Shown: in pieces, positions 45,495 through 56,545 of the stretch | Layout: each line of letters opens with the position of its first letter | Position numbering within the stretch: position 1 is the stretch's first letter | Assembly (NCBI GenBank): GCA_029216955.1 | Contig: JANAVB010042332.1 | Coordinates: forward strand, 42,501 to 106,500 | Source of the DNA: Iris pallida | Lineage: Eukaryota > Streptophyta > Magnoliopsida > Asparagales > Iridaceae | Direction of reading: 5' to 3' | DNA length: 64,000 nucleotides | Program-made: the position numbers and the translations under genes | Notes under the pieces: generated by a model | Told to the model about the DNA's origin: nothing | Databases searched by the model: none | What the model saw: only the letters and a program-made list of their open reading frames with translations

Positions 45495-48400
45495 CACTGG
45501 AAACGCGCGACAGTACTCTAATTCACACCAAACAAAAAGAGCATTAGGGATAGCTACTACGAAAATCAAATCAACTATTTTATAATTGAATCAAGTAAAA
45601 TACTGCAATAAGAAATAAAATAAGGCAGGAGTTTATTCGGGGGATGTTTATATATCATAAAAGACTGACAAAGATTTAAATTGAAGGACCTGAAAAGATA
45701 AATATCAAGTCTGGCATGCAAATAATAGGAAGTGACTCGAACAAACTCATCTACTATTTAACATAATTATGTCATTATAATGATCCAAAACAAAACAGAA
45801 ACAATTTTTGGGCTGAGCTGCAGCGCACCCACACCCATTCTGGGCTCCGCCTCTGTCCGCAGCAAATACCTGCCTGTACTGCAGTCCCAATCTCTATGTA
45901 CAGTAACACAGGTTGCTCAATTCCTAACACACACACATTGCTCATATTACCTACTACTACCAGTTTCTACATATCATGCGCTACTGCAGTCAGGAACCCC
46001 CTCCCGCAGTAGTGATTCACTGACCTACGGTTCGCTGTAACTGCTACTATGCGTATCCTATATTCTGCACATCACCCTTTACGTGGACTCTATTGCTTCC
46101 CTCAAACCTGTACACCCATTCACTGTTTTATGGCATATCACTAACCCACACTCCTCTTCTAAGCAATCGACACCCATTTATCCAACTGATACCTACATAA
46201 GGATATATGGTACACACTGATACCCACGGATACAAACTCTAGTGAGAGCAATCTGGAACTGCCCAACTGCACATCCTTAGGGTTGTGGGATCGTTAAAAA
46301 AGAGATAAGAGACAGAGGGAACACTAAAGTTTTTGTGGAGGGCTTGGAGAAAAGAGAGAAGCAGTCTGAGAGAGAGAAAAGAAACCAATCTTATAGGTCC
46401 AAGCAAAACAAAACTAATAATGTATATAGAACAATTTAGCAGCAGAAGAAGATGAACATAGAAGATGAAAGATAATAGAGTCAAATAAAAAATACATCAC
46501 CTGGGCTATGTGAAGTTCAAGCAAAACAAAACAACAAATGTAGTTGATAAGCTTGTTACGAGCAAACTAATCTTATAGATTTTGCACATCCAATACCAGG
46601 AACATACATAATCCAGTGGCCACCACATACAAAATAAGGCAAACACAATCCAAATAAGTTAAAATTAACAAAACCAAGCATTTGAAAATCAATATAGATA
46701 CTAAAACATGAATCGGGCACATTAAGAGATTAATGTGTTGCAATTTCGTGGAATAAGCTACAAAAAGACACTATCTTGAAACAGCTCAATTGTAAAACAT
46801 GTAAATATCAAATTTGAAATTTAATCATCCTTCTGAACATTAGCATAAGAGTGTAATACCTAGTAATTTCTATAAGAAGACTTGGTATGTTCAAAAATGG
46901 TGAGAAGGTAAAGGCCATCTGAATGTGGTTCATATATTCAAAAACTTGCAATTATATGACAATTCCACTTGAAGACTCAGATCCCCACTATCTTGTGGCC
47001 CAGATCAGCCAAGTTTGGACACACAGCTCATCCTAGGTACTAAGAAATCGCTAAAATGTTACTTGACCTCTATGAATGACATTCGGATAATGTTGACTTA
47101 TCCAAGCCTCTTTCTCATCACAAAGTTATGATAAAGAAAGTCATCAAGTAATAAAGGAGGCCTGCCAAGTGTCTAATTTTTAGGCTTAGTTAACGAAATA
47201 CCGAAAATTTTCTTTATTTTGTAAATTGCTAAAAGTTAACTATTATCAGCAATAATGCAAAAGATAACTGCGTCAAGGAAATGCATAGTATATGTAAATG
47301 AAATATCTAAGAACATAATGGATTAAGCATATGATTTTATCTATGAGCATTCGCTCCAACTGTCCTCAAAAGACCAAAAGATTCTAAAGGCAGATGGGAT
47401 GCTCTCTGAGTATCAAAACTGAAATTTTAGACAAAATTATCGGAACGTGTATGTGTGTATATATGTAACCTTTCATTCCACAACGTAATCTCTAAGGTTG
47501 AGAAATGTTGTGGAGGTGGCACAGCCATGGATATCCGTGAAGCCGAACAAAGAAATATGTCGAAGGGGATGACTAGAGAGAAGGTCCAACCTATATGGGA
47601 TTCTTTTCTCTCATTATTCTTTTTAACTTTCTATATGCAATTTGATGACCCAAAAATAGATTCTAAACTTTCCTTGGTGAGACCCTAAGAGGAGCAATAA
47701 TGCACAACTCAGCTGCAACCAATGTGCAACTTTTTCATAATTTTTCTTATATCTTTTGCGTCTAATGATTATGACTGTAGAACAATAAACCTTGTTTTCC
47801 TTTACACTAGTTCGTTACCAATATCAATACCATATTTTACGCCTTGAATTCCCTACTAAAGAAGACTACTTGGAAACATGAAAAAAGTTATCTGAATAAA
47901 GTAGACATGATAATGGAAACATGAAAAAAGTTGTGTTTATCTAAGGTGGACGGGAAGTAACATCCTGGGATGTCTGACCGAGAACTAGATCCAACAACAT
48001 TATTTTGATTGTATGTAGATATGGTCGACATGCCAAAGTAACAAATTATGTGCTCAAAGTATCTAGAATCCTTTGCATCTTTGGTAAACTTATCTGCTGA
48101 AACCATTACTCAATTCCATTTGCGAGATTACTTAGACTACTACTAAATACACGCATTCTAGCTGCATCAAAATTGCATTAAAAATAAAACCCTAACCTGT
48201 TGGAAGCAATCGAGTGGTAGGGATAGCACTGATGAATACCAATTCCTGCAATAATATAGATGAATCAAGACAGAGTACAAAAAAAATTCAACCAAAATAT
48301 AATAATTAAAAAAAATCTTTAAAAATTCTCCATTGCCATTGCCCTACAACAAAATAAACAAGACCTAAAAATTATGATGACTATAAAATCAGAGCAACTG

Positions 48401-48660
48401 TAATAATCAAAATATTTATCATTATAATCAAATAAAATTCCTAATCTGTATACAAACAAAATTATTATGGAAAAAAGTTGATTCCTTTGTTCTGTTGTCA
48501 ACTATTACTCCCTGGTCGAGGATGGTAATTTAGCAACAAAAATTTATCTAACAGATCATCAATTGGATGAAATAGTTGTCATTATTTGCTCAAAGTTCCT
48601 GTATTGATATGGATTAAATCCGAATAATATCCCGCTTGTTACTCAATAATTTACTCTGTG
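45495..48660. other. CACTA 5' non-coding region
   Basis: About 3.2 kb upstream of the transposase start with no gene I can support. Short open stretches (for example 47888-48106 minus, with KDAKDSRYFEHI) have no family I recognise. It probably contains the element's promoter. Confidence 0.4.
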
Positions 48661-48665
48661 CTCCA

Positions 48666-49630
48666 CACTACAACAACAAAAAAAACCCTTTTTATGAAGG
48701 CCGCCTATCGATTTGAGCACCAAAAATTTAGGGTTTTAATTAGGGAAAACCCAAATCTAAAAACTCTTGTAAAAAAAAGTAGGGATTTAAACGTTGTCGC
48801 TCGATTCTAGAGGACTAAAATTTAGCCAAAGCGAACAAAGAGAAGAACATGAAGAAAGCCGAAGAGAAATTGAAACAAACTTACAAAAAATTGGATACTA
48901 CAGCCCAAAACTGAAAAGATCCTCCTCTTCGCCTCTGTCTACACCTATGGATCTCTATGTGTTCACCTGTGATGCGGAGAAAGGGACTTAAAACACGAAG
49001 AGAATCCGCAGGTGAACACGAAGGAGAAAGGGACTTAAAACACGAAGGAGAAAGGGACTTAAAACACGAAGGGAACCAAAAGAGAGAGAAAGAGATTTAA
49101 CGAACGGCAAACCTGATTTTTCCTCTGGTTCCCTTCGAATTCACCGATGATCTCTTCGTCTTCACTGCTGGAATTTTTTTTTTTAAGAAAGGGGTTTTGC
49201 ATAGAGAAGAAAATATGCCAAAGGAGAGAGAGACTTCCTGCCTTTTTATTTTGCACGGCTTAGGTCAGGCGTCCGCGGGAAGCCAAAAGATGGGAGGGAA
49301 ATTCTCGCGTGGGGGGGGGGGGGGGGGGGGGGGAGAGGAATTCTGCTAAAATATTTCGTGTGGACCCCTCCAAAATTTTGGAGCTGATTTTTCTTTTCTA
49401 AACTTCGCATGTTCTACAAATAAATACAGTTGTTAAAAGTTAGATCTACAACATTTATCTTAAATCGTTGTAAAAAAAAATAAGGTTCACAACATATAAT
49501 TATAAAACGTTGTTATGATCAATATTTTACAACGTTCTCATTAGAAACATTGTTAAAAATCTAACTTTTTACAATATTTTTAGAAAACGTTGTAAATAGA
49601 ACGTTGTTAAATGGGTTTTTTGTTGTAGTG
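48666..49630. repeat. Internal CACTA terminus and right subterminal region
   Basis: At 48666 a second CACTACAACAACAAAAAAAA sequence appears in left-end orientation, followed by CCCTTTTTATGAAGG. The right end at 49630 is the only matching opposite end. 48965-49085 holds three to four copies of a 25-bp unit (AACACGAAGGAGAAAGGGAC). 49311-49333 is a 23-base G run. 49410-49600 carries the AACGTTGT subterminal motifs. Confidence 0.6.
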
Positions 49631-49633
49631 GAG

Positions 49634-51975
49634 AATGATATAGAAAAATCCACTAAGTTACTCTGGTGCTCCATGTAGTTACCGTCGAGTAGATGGTACG
49701 AAAGATCCTTCGGGTTCCTCTATCAGATCTGGTCAAACAAAACCAATAGGGTTAGACCCCCAATAACAAGTACCAAAAAGGATGTCAAACTATGAACTAA
49801 AACCAGTAATAACTAACACAACAACGGATAGAGACAGAAATAAGTAAATACAAATCAAGACTCGTGCACCACTAATGCACTCATTTCGAGAATATAAAAG
49901 ACAATTAGCAAAGCAACACGGAGCATAGAGTAAGTAATAAGTGACCTAAAGTAAACTATGGACATGTGAATTAAACGAACGCATATGAACATGTGACATA
50001 AACTGAATAATGTAAGAGAAAAGGTACATGTAAGCATGTAAGATAACTAGAACATGTGAGCATGTTAGATAACTGGGACATGTGAGCGTGTTAGATAACT
50101 GGGACATGTGAGCATGTTAGATAATTGGGACATGTATGTAAGAACTATATAGAATGACAAATGATAAGATAACTTAGGAACTATTCTGGAACCCAAGTTG
50201 CAAATTGTAAACCAAACAAGGACTGGGGTTGTAACCCTTCTCCTGAATAGAACTTAGTCTATAATCGTTTATCAGCAAAAGAAAAACATAAATAATGATG
50301 TACTGAAATAAACAAATTCGGACACTGCCTAGACAAAAGTAGACTAGACTTACTGCATACAACAATCACGGCCAAGCAATGAGTACGGCTTTATACATTA
50401 GCTAACTAGGGTTATCACAATCCTAATTACTAACATATGCACTTTGGAGAAATTTAATCCAGTTACCTGTCCTGCAGACTACCCGACTCATCCAGGCCAA
50501 AAGAAAATTAAGTATAACAGACACACCGCAGTAAGACACGTGTGTCCTAAGGAGGTGCCCTACTCGATGGTGTGCTGGAAGAGTGCTTATTATGACAGAT
50601 AGCTCCAAATCCTATGTACATATATATATATATTATATTATATATTATATTATATAATATAATATAATATATAATAATATATATATATATTATATTAAAA
50701 AAATATTATAAAAAAATATATATATTATATTATATATATATAGAGAGAGAGACCGGAACACGAAGGGCTGCAGGTAACTGGAAAATTATCAAATCCTAAT
50801 GATCTAGATAATCAAGCTAGTTATTAAGTCCTTAACATTTTCTTATTGGATTCTGGGTGTGGCATTCCGCAGAATCCATCCTAGACATGATATGCAAGAC
50901 TGGACAATAAAAGAAAATGCACTATAACAAGCCACAACAAGAAAATATAATAAGCTAGGAGTGCGCTATACGAGCCACTATAGAGAAAATAGGGGGCGCA
51001 CCATGACAGGCCACTATCATGTAAGGAAGGAAAAGACATGTACAAAGTATACCACGACGGATCACTATCTAGTAAGCAAAGAAGACATGTAACATGAGTG
51101 CGCCACAACGGGCTACTATCTAGTAAGCAAGGAAAGACATGTACAAGAGTGCACCACGACGGATCACTATCTAGTAAGCAAAGAAGACATGTAATACGGG
51201 TGCGCCACGATGGGCCACTATCAAGATTATCAAGATGAGATCATGTTGTCATGTTTAAGTTTAGTTCAATATTAACAAGTTTCCAAGTAGGGTCATCGCA
51301 AGTTAGGCCAAGTAAAGAAACATGTCAAGAAGATCAAAAATTATGATTGAAATTATAAGTCTCATATGAACTCCAATTAAGGTGAAACAAGAAGATTCTT
51401 GAAGCCAAGACAAAGATCTATAATTTTTATGTTTGGAGTTTTTCAAGATTCTACCTACAAAACAGCTTAAACATGCAAAAACAGTCATTTACACACGCAC
51501 GAAGACAAAACTACCCACGACACGCGGGACGTGAGAGCACGACATGCAGGCACAAGGTCGCGAAATGCACAACACGCGGATGGATGGCGCACGAAGCGCG
51601 AGAGCACGGCGTGCAAGCGTGTGACACTCAAATCGTACAGACGTGCGAAAAACAAATCGTATAGCGTACTGATGCACGACGAGCGGAGCGCGAGAGCACG
51701 GCGTGCAGGCTCGCGGCACTCAAATAACGCTGGCGTGCGACCGCGAAATGCACACCGGATTTGAGTGTTCAGTTGTACGATGCGCGGAGCACGAGGGCAC
51801 GACATGCAGGCACACAGCAAACGAATCGTGCGTGCGGCACTGTTTATCTTCCCAGCAGCATCGAAGATGTACGGGAATCCCATGAACCCAAAATGCTCTC
51901 ACTTACTCAAAATAAATCAAAATCAAGTGGTTCTAAAGCCAAAATTGGATAGAATGAATTTCCTACAACATGGAA
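49634..51975 (-). repeat. Gypsy LTR fragment, right part
   Basis: Continues the LTR started at 31935. The order of shared blocks is the same as at 16440-17300 (AAACCAATAGGGTTAGACC; AACCAAACAAGGACTGGGGT; tandem segments; then the leader minisatellite). It includes a 31-bp repeat of GGGACATGTGAGCATGTTAG at 50040-50140, an AT-rich tract at 50617-50740 and GTGCGCCACGACGG-type repeats at 50945-51230. It breaks off at about 51975 inside the leader, before the TATA part. Confidence 0.75.
51490..51865. repeat. Hairpin minisatellite in the split LTR (GCACGGCGTGC type)
   Basis: Units around GCGCGAGAGCACGGCGTGC with the palindrome GCACGgCGTGC, spaced about 60-110 bp and alternating with AAATCGTACAGACGTGCG-like sequence. 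It sits at the place occupied by other hairpin arrays in the other LTRs of this family. Confidence 0.7.
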
Positions 51976-51979
51976 CCCC

Positions 51980-54030
51980 TATGTTAGAATTATAAGTATT
52001 GTTAACTTAATTAACTTTGTATATTAATAGTACCGAATTAGATAGTGGAATGAATTAGATAGTGAACGAATTACAAATATTCAACATTTCAAAACATTTT
52101 AAAACATTCAAATACAATACATCAATGAGAAGGAGGAGGTGGATCGTCCGCTGGTGGTACTCCCTGCTATGCCCGGCGAGAATACTCCTCCATCAATGAG
52201 AAGGAGGAGGTGGATTGTGCAGAATCTTGCACGAGATATGGTGTACGATATGGCACATTCGAAGAAGGATTGGATCCGAGAGGAGTATTATGACCAGATC
52301 TTGGAGAAGATGGATACTCCTACGTACAAGCAGAAATCAGAGGAAGTGAAGGCGAATCGACGGGCCACAAGTCTGCATATGGGAGGATCAAGGCCCCCGC
52401 AGTGAAGCGTGTAAGTCTGGTGAGATACCACAAATTCATTCTACTATCTAATTCGGTACTATTAATATACAAAGTTAATTAAATTCTATGAATATTTCGT
52501 ATGCAGACCCAACAGGCGGTAAAGGAGAGAAAAGAGGCAAAATTGGTCACCATGCACGATGTATTCTAGTATACGCACAAGAGGCGGTCGGACGGGAGCT
52601 TCGTCGACGAGAGGGCCCAGGAGACTGATGTAAGTACTTACGTTTATGAGATTTATGTTAGAATTATAAGTATTGTTAACTTAATTAGGTAAACTTAGGA
52701 TTCAGACTATAACTTAGGGAAACATAGGATTTAGATTATAACTTAGAAAAACTTATAGTATAGACACATTCATTGGATAGGCTGCGTATCGTGAGGCCCT
52801 TAGACGGGTTCAGCCCCTTGCTGCCGAGGATATCGGCGAAACGACGCCCATCCAGGTGTCCTCTTCTATGGTCGCTCGCTACGACGACATGTTCATAGAT
52901 ACCGTCGGCGGCTTTAGGAAAGGGCGCCTCTATGGATGCGGCACCCTGGCGTCGTTGCATGCATCGTTTTCAAGATTTTCACCGCCCCCGCCTCCTCTTG
53001 CGACCTTGACAGACGATGATGTGAGGACACGGCTTGTGAATATGACCGAAGTGGTATCGTCCTTGCGGGAGCATATGACCACGTACTATCCGCGTCCTTC
53101 TACTGCTCCCGGTTCTTCTGCTCCCGGTCCGTCTACTGCTGCTTCCGGTGCTTTAGATATTCTCAGTGCTTCTTTCATCGGGCGTCTTTCTTTTGACCCT
53201 GCTGTCCCTCTGGTACCGCCTCCTGCTGTGACGACACTCCTTGACATGATGTCGCCAGAGCAGCTATGCCAACTTCCAGACCATGTCTTTGATACCCTGC
53301 CGGCATACATGGTGGAGGAGTATTCTCGTCAGGTGCAACAGGGAGTACCACTAGCGGACGATCCACCTCCTTCTTCTCATTGATGTATTATATTTGAATA
53401 TTTTAAAATATTTTGAAATGTTGAATATTTGTAATTCGTTCACCATCTAATTCATTCTACTATCTAATTCGGTACTATTAATATACAAAGTTAATTAAAT
53501 TCGAAGAAGGATTGGATCCGGGAGGAGTATTATGACCAGATCTTAGAGAAGATGGATACTCCTACGTACAAGCAGAAATCGGAGAAAGTGAAGGTGAATC
53601 GACGGGCCACGGGTCTGCATACGGGAGGATTAAGGCCCCACGCAGTGAAGTGTGCAAGTCTGGTGAGATACCACAAATTCATTCCAATATCTAATTTGGT
53701 ACTATTAATATACAAAGTTAATTAAATTCTATGAATATTTTGTATGCAGACCCAACAGGCAGTAAAGGAGAAAAAAGAGGCAGAATCGGTTACCATGCAC
53801 GATGTATTCTAGTATACGCACAAGAGGCGGTCGGACGGGAGTTTCGTCGACGAGAGGGCCCAGGAGACTGATGTAAGTACTTACGTTTATGAGATTTATG
53901 TTAGAATTATAAATATTGTTAACTTAATTAGATAAACTTAGGATTCAGACTATAACTTAGGGAAACATAGGATTTAGATTATAACTTAGGAAAACTTATA
54001 GTATAGACACATTCATTGGATAGGCGCTTC
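51980..54030 (+). pseudogene. Shuffled CACTA-derived (Ptta-type) gene segments, partly duplicated
   Basis: 52207-52402 encodes QNLARDMVYDMAHSKKDWIR and on to ANRRATSLHMGGSRPPQ. After an intron, 52506-52630 encodes TQQAVKERKEA and KRRSDGSFVDERAQETD with an internal TAG. After another intron, 52780-53383 encodes the C-terminal part from REALRRVQPLAAEDIGETTP to PLADDPPPSSH and a stop. These are exons of a Ptta/En-Spm (TNPA-like) protein. The block 52265-52765 is repeated at 53505-54026 with about 95% identity by eye. In addition about 190 bp at 52005-52195 is the inverse complement of 53310-53500. The locus cannot make one intact protein. Confidence 0.75.
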
Positions 54031-54590
54031 ACTGCATGGGGCCTTGATCCTTCCGTATGCAGACCCGTGGCCCGTTGATTCGCCTTCGCTTTCTTCGATT
54101 TCTGCTTGTACATAGGAGTATCCATCTTCTCCAAGATCTGGTCATAATACTCCTCCCGGATCCAATCCTTCTTCGAATGCGCCGCATCGTACACCATATC
54201 TCGTGCAAGGTTCTGCAGGTCTCCATAATCAACAAAGCATCTGTCGTCTTCGACGACAAAATCTGATGTAGCATTATCATCAAAAGCATAAGTAGCAGCT
54301 TTCGCAGCTTGTCTTTCTTTATATAGTTCACCTTGCGATGACCACAGGCAGTAAGAACGTACAAAATCCTTACGGGTCAAAAGCTCTCTCACAGTCACCA
54401 CTTCTTCGTAACGTATCTTACGACAATTACCACATAGACACTTGATTTTGTTACCGTCCATGTACTGAGCTTTGCACATGGCATACTTAAGAAACACTTC
54501 CACGCCTGCCTGAAAATTGTCACTCATACCTATTCTGCTCTCGTGTTGCCGTTTGTACATCCATGTACGATTAACGAAGTAACGATCCAT
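54027..54590 (-). pseudogene. Chimeric CACTA fragment: TNP2 N-terminal domain fused to a Ptta-type exon
   Basis: The minus strand encodes MDRYFVNRTWMYKRQHESRI and then VEVFLKYAM and CLCGNCRK, which is the transposase-associated domain found at the start of TNP2. The frame continues through VEDDRCFVDYGDLQNLARDM directly into HSKKDWIREEYYDQILEKMD and KANQRATGLHTEGSRP, a Ptta/TNPA-family exon. The last part (54027-54215) is the inverse of 52215-52400. The same junction NLARDMVYD-(A/M)AHSKKDW occurs at 52215, so the fusion predates the duplication. Confidence 0.75.
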
Positions 54591-54629
54591 TGCAGATTGG
54601 ATGTAAAAGTCTGTATCATAGGACAAACT

Positions 54630-55000
54630 AAACAGAATTAGTTCGATACCGATACCGATACTCATAGAAATAGTCTGATACCGATACCGATACCGATACT
54701 CATAGAAATAGTCCGATACCAATATCGATACTCATAGAAATAGTCCGATACCGATACCGATTCTTAAACTCATAGGATTAATAGCCCGATATCGATATCG
54801 ATTCTAGGGTTTTAGGGTTAGGGTTAGGTTTAGGGTTAGGATTTTAGGGTTAGGGTTTTAGGGTTAGGGTTAGGGTTTAGATACCGATACTCATAGAAAT
54901 AGTCCGATACCGATCCGATACCGATACTCAACGAAATAGTCCGATACCGATACCGATTTCGATACTCAACAAAATAGTCTGATACCGATACCGAAGTAAA
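54630..55000. repeat. GATACC hexanucleotide repeat with interstitial telomere-like core
   Basis: Runs of CGATACCGATACC alternate with ACTCATAGAAATAGTC in a unit of about 45 bp. At 54803-54880 they flank a stretch of TTTAGGG and TTAGGG units (about 11). It interrupts the 5' flank of the chimeric CACTA fragment. 55001-55280 is non-coding spacer. Confidence 0.85.
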
Positions 55001-55280
55001 CACATCAAGTTGTTAGATCGACAACAAATAACAATAAGTACTAATCAAACTAGCAAGCACAAATCATATCACAATAGTAACAAAGTACAATGACTTACGC
55101 CCGTTTAAGTAATTGAACAATTAAAAATTGATGATTATCATATATTCTCTGTATGCACTATCACAATATGAATCATATTGTTTTTTCCTTCCCTTTCATA
55201 ATGCAGGATGAATGTATATCTTATTTGTCAAAATTCATATTATCAACTCAAAAATATGAATTATAGTGTCATGATGTATT

Positions 55281-55584
55281 CCCTTGGCCCCTCTCCGCTC
55301 CCCTACCCTCCCGTAACCTATCCACCCGCCGACCCCCACCCGCCAACCCCCACCCCCACCCCCAACCCCAACCCCACTCCCCTCCCCCTCGACCCCCAAA
55401 ACCACCTACCCCCCGGGGCCCACCCCCCTCCTCCCCCGACCAGCAAGACCCTCGGCTCCCCTACCCCCCTCCCGCGACCTCCCCACCCGCCGACCTCCAC
55501 CCCCGGCCCCCCTCTACTCCCCTACCACCCCCCCGCGACCCCTACCGACCCCCACCCCGCGACCTCCCCACCCGTCGACCCCCC
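55281..55584. repeat. C-rich low-complexity tract
   Basis: Three hundred bases, largely CCCC, CCACC and GACCCCC motifs with almost no G on this strand except in CG/CCG steps. It ends where the next gypsy LTR begins. A proline-rich open frame covers it but has no protein signature beyond base composition. Confidence 0.8.
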
Positions 55585-55800
55585 AGTCACTCCCGTTTTC
55601 CGTTATACGTATTTTCAGTGTACTTATGCTGATTTTGACCCGTATTTTATTTTCTATATTTTTGTATTTCTTTATTGCTTGCCTTGATGTATCTTGGCTA
55701 AGGTTGACCTTGGGTTGGGATGGTCCAACTTGACTTTCTTTGGATGGCTTGGTTTGGTTTATTTTGATGGTTGGTTTAACATGTTGAACCATCCCCTCTC

Positions 55801-55810
55801 TTTATAAAAC
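55801..55810 (+). promoter_or_regulatory. TATA box of the gypsy LTR
   Basis: TTTATAAAAC follows a CCCCTCTC stretch and precedes a CT-rich leader, about 220 bp after the LTR start. It marks the transcription start region and places the hairpin repeats at 56225-56545 within the transcribed leader. Confidence 0.5.
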
Positions 55811-56224
55811 CCAACCACCCATTTCTCTCTCTTCATTACTTCCATTTATTTCTTCTCTTCCTTCTCCATTACTCTTCCACCAACCTAGAGAGCTTAGGCA
55901 AATACAACTTACTTCATGATGGATCTTCTATTTTATAGTTCTATCTTCTTCTCTACGTGATTCTAAGCATCTTTAGGACTTGGAGTTTTCGATTTAGACA
56001 GATGAATTTTTATAGATCTAAGTTTATAGCCTTTTTAGTTTTCTTGGGTTTTGATCTACAAAACTTCATTATTTTCAAGTTTTGATTGTTTTGTGTTGTA
56101 GAGAATTCGATTTTACCCAAAATGGACCTTTGAAAAGTTAGATTTCGACTTGTTTTGAGGAAGTTATGGCCAAAATAAGATTTGAACATTTTCTAAGTTC
56201 ATTTGTCCTGAATCTGGCAGGATG

Positions 56225-56545
56225 ATGAATGGTACCACATAGTGCAGCCTGTCGCATAGTGCCACATGGTGACGCAGCCTGCGACATAGTGCAGCCTGCC
56301 ACATAGTGCCGCATGGTGATGCAGCCTGCGGCATAGTGCAACATGCCGTATAGTACCGCATGGTGATGTAGCCTGCGGCATAGTGCAGCCTGCCGTATTG
56401 TACCGCATGGTGATGCAGCCTGCGGCATAGTACAGCCTGCCGTATAGTGGCACATGGTAACATAGCCTGAGGCATAGTGTAGCCTACTGCATAGTGCCGC
56501 ATGGTGATGCAGCCTGCGGTATAGTGCCGCAGAATACCGCATAGT
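56225..56545. repeat. Hairpin minisatellite in the LTR leader (GCCGCA type)
   Basis: Five to six units of about 57 bp such as GCCGCATGGTGATGCAGCC followed by TGCGGCATAGTG; the arms GCCGCA and TGCGGC are inverse complements. It corresponds in position to the other leader arrays but shares no obvious sequence with them. Confidence 0.8.

Larger units (their letters stand above)
32376..49630 (-). mobile_element. Complete CACTA (En/Spm) transposon with two transposon genes and captured host gene sequence
   Basis: 17,255 bp. Both ends carry an identical 31-bp terminal inverted repeat beginning CACTACAACAAAAAACCC, and the insertion is flanked by the 3-bp duplication GAG (32373-32375, 49631-49633), as expected for CACTA elements. 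Subterminal regions hold many AACGTTGT motifs in both orientations. All genes read on the minus strand in the order TNP2-like transposase, TNPA/TNP1-like gene, bHLH-like fragment and unassigned exons, serine carboxypeptidase-like pseudogene. It sits within a gypsy LTR fragment. Confidence 0.93.

Noticed and set aside
45780..46040. Plus-strand frame of 86 codons upstream of the CACTA transposase
   Set aside because: No domain, composition of non-coding DNA, and opposite in strand to all CACTA genes.
51485..51883. Several Arg/Cys-rich frames on both strands
   Set aside because: They follow from the GC-rich hairpin minisatellite of the LTR.
55208..55687. 159-codon proline-rich protein resembling an extensin
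   Set aside because: It lies in a C-rich low-complexity tract, lacks a signal peptide and SPPPP periodicity, and runs into an LTR.
56138..56542. Minus-strand repeat protein with ALCRRLHHHA units
   Set aside because: It is a reading of the LTR minisatellite; three overlapping frames are equally open.
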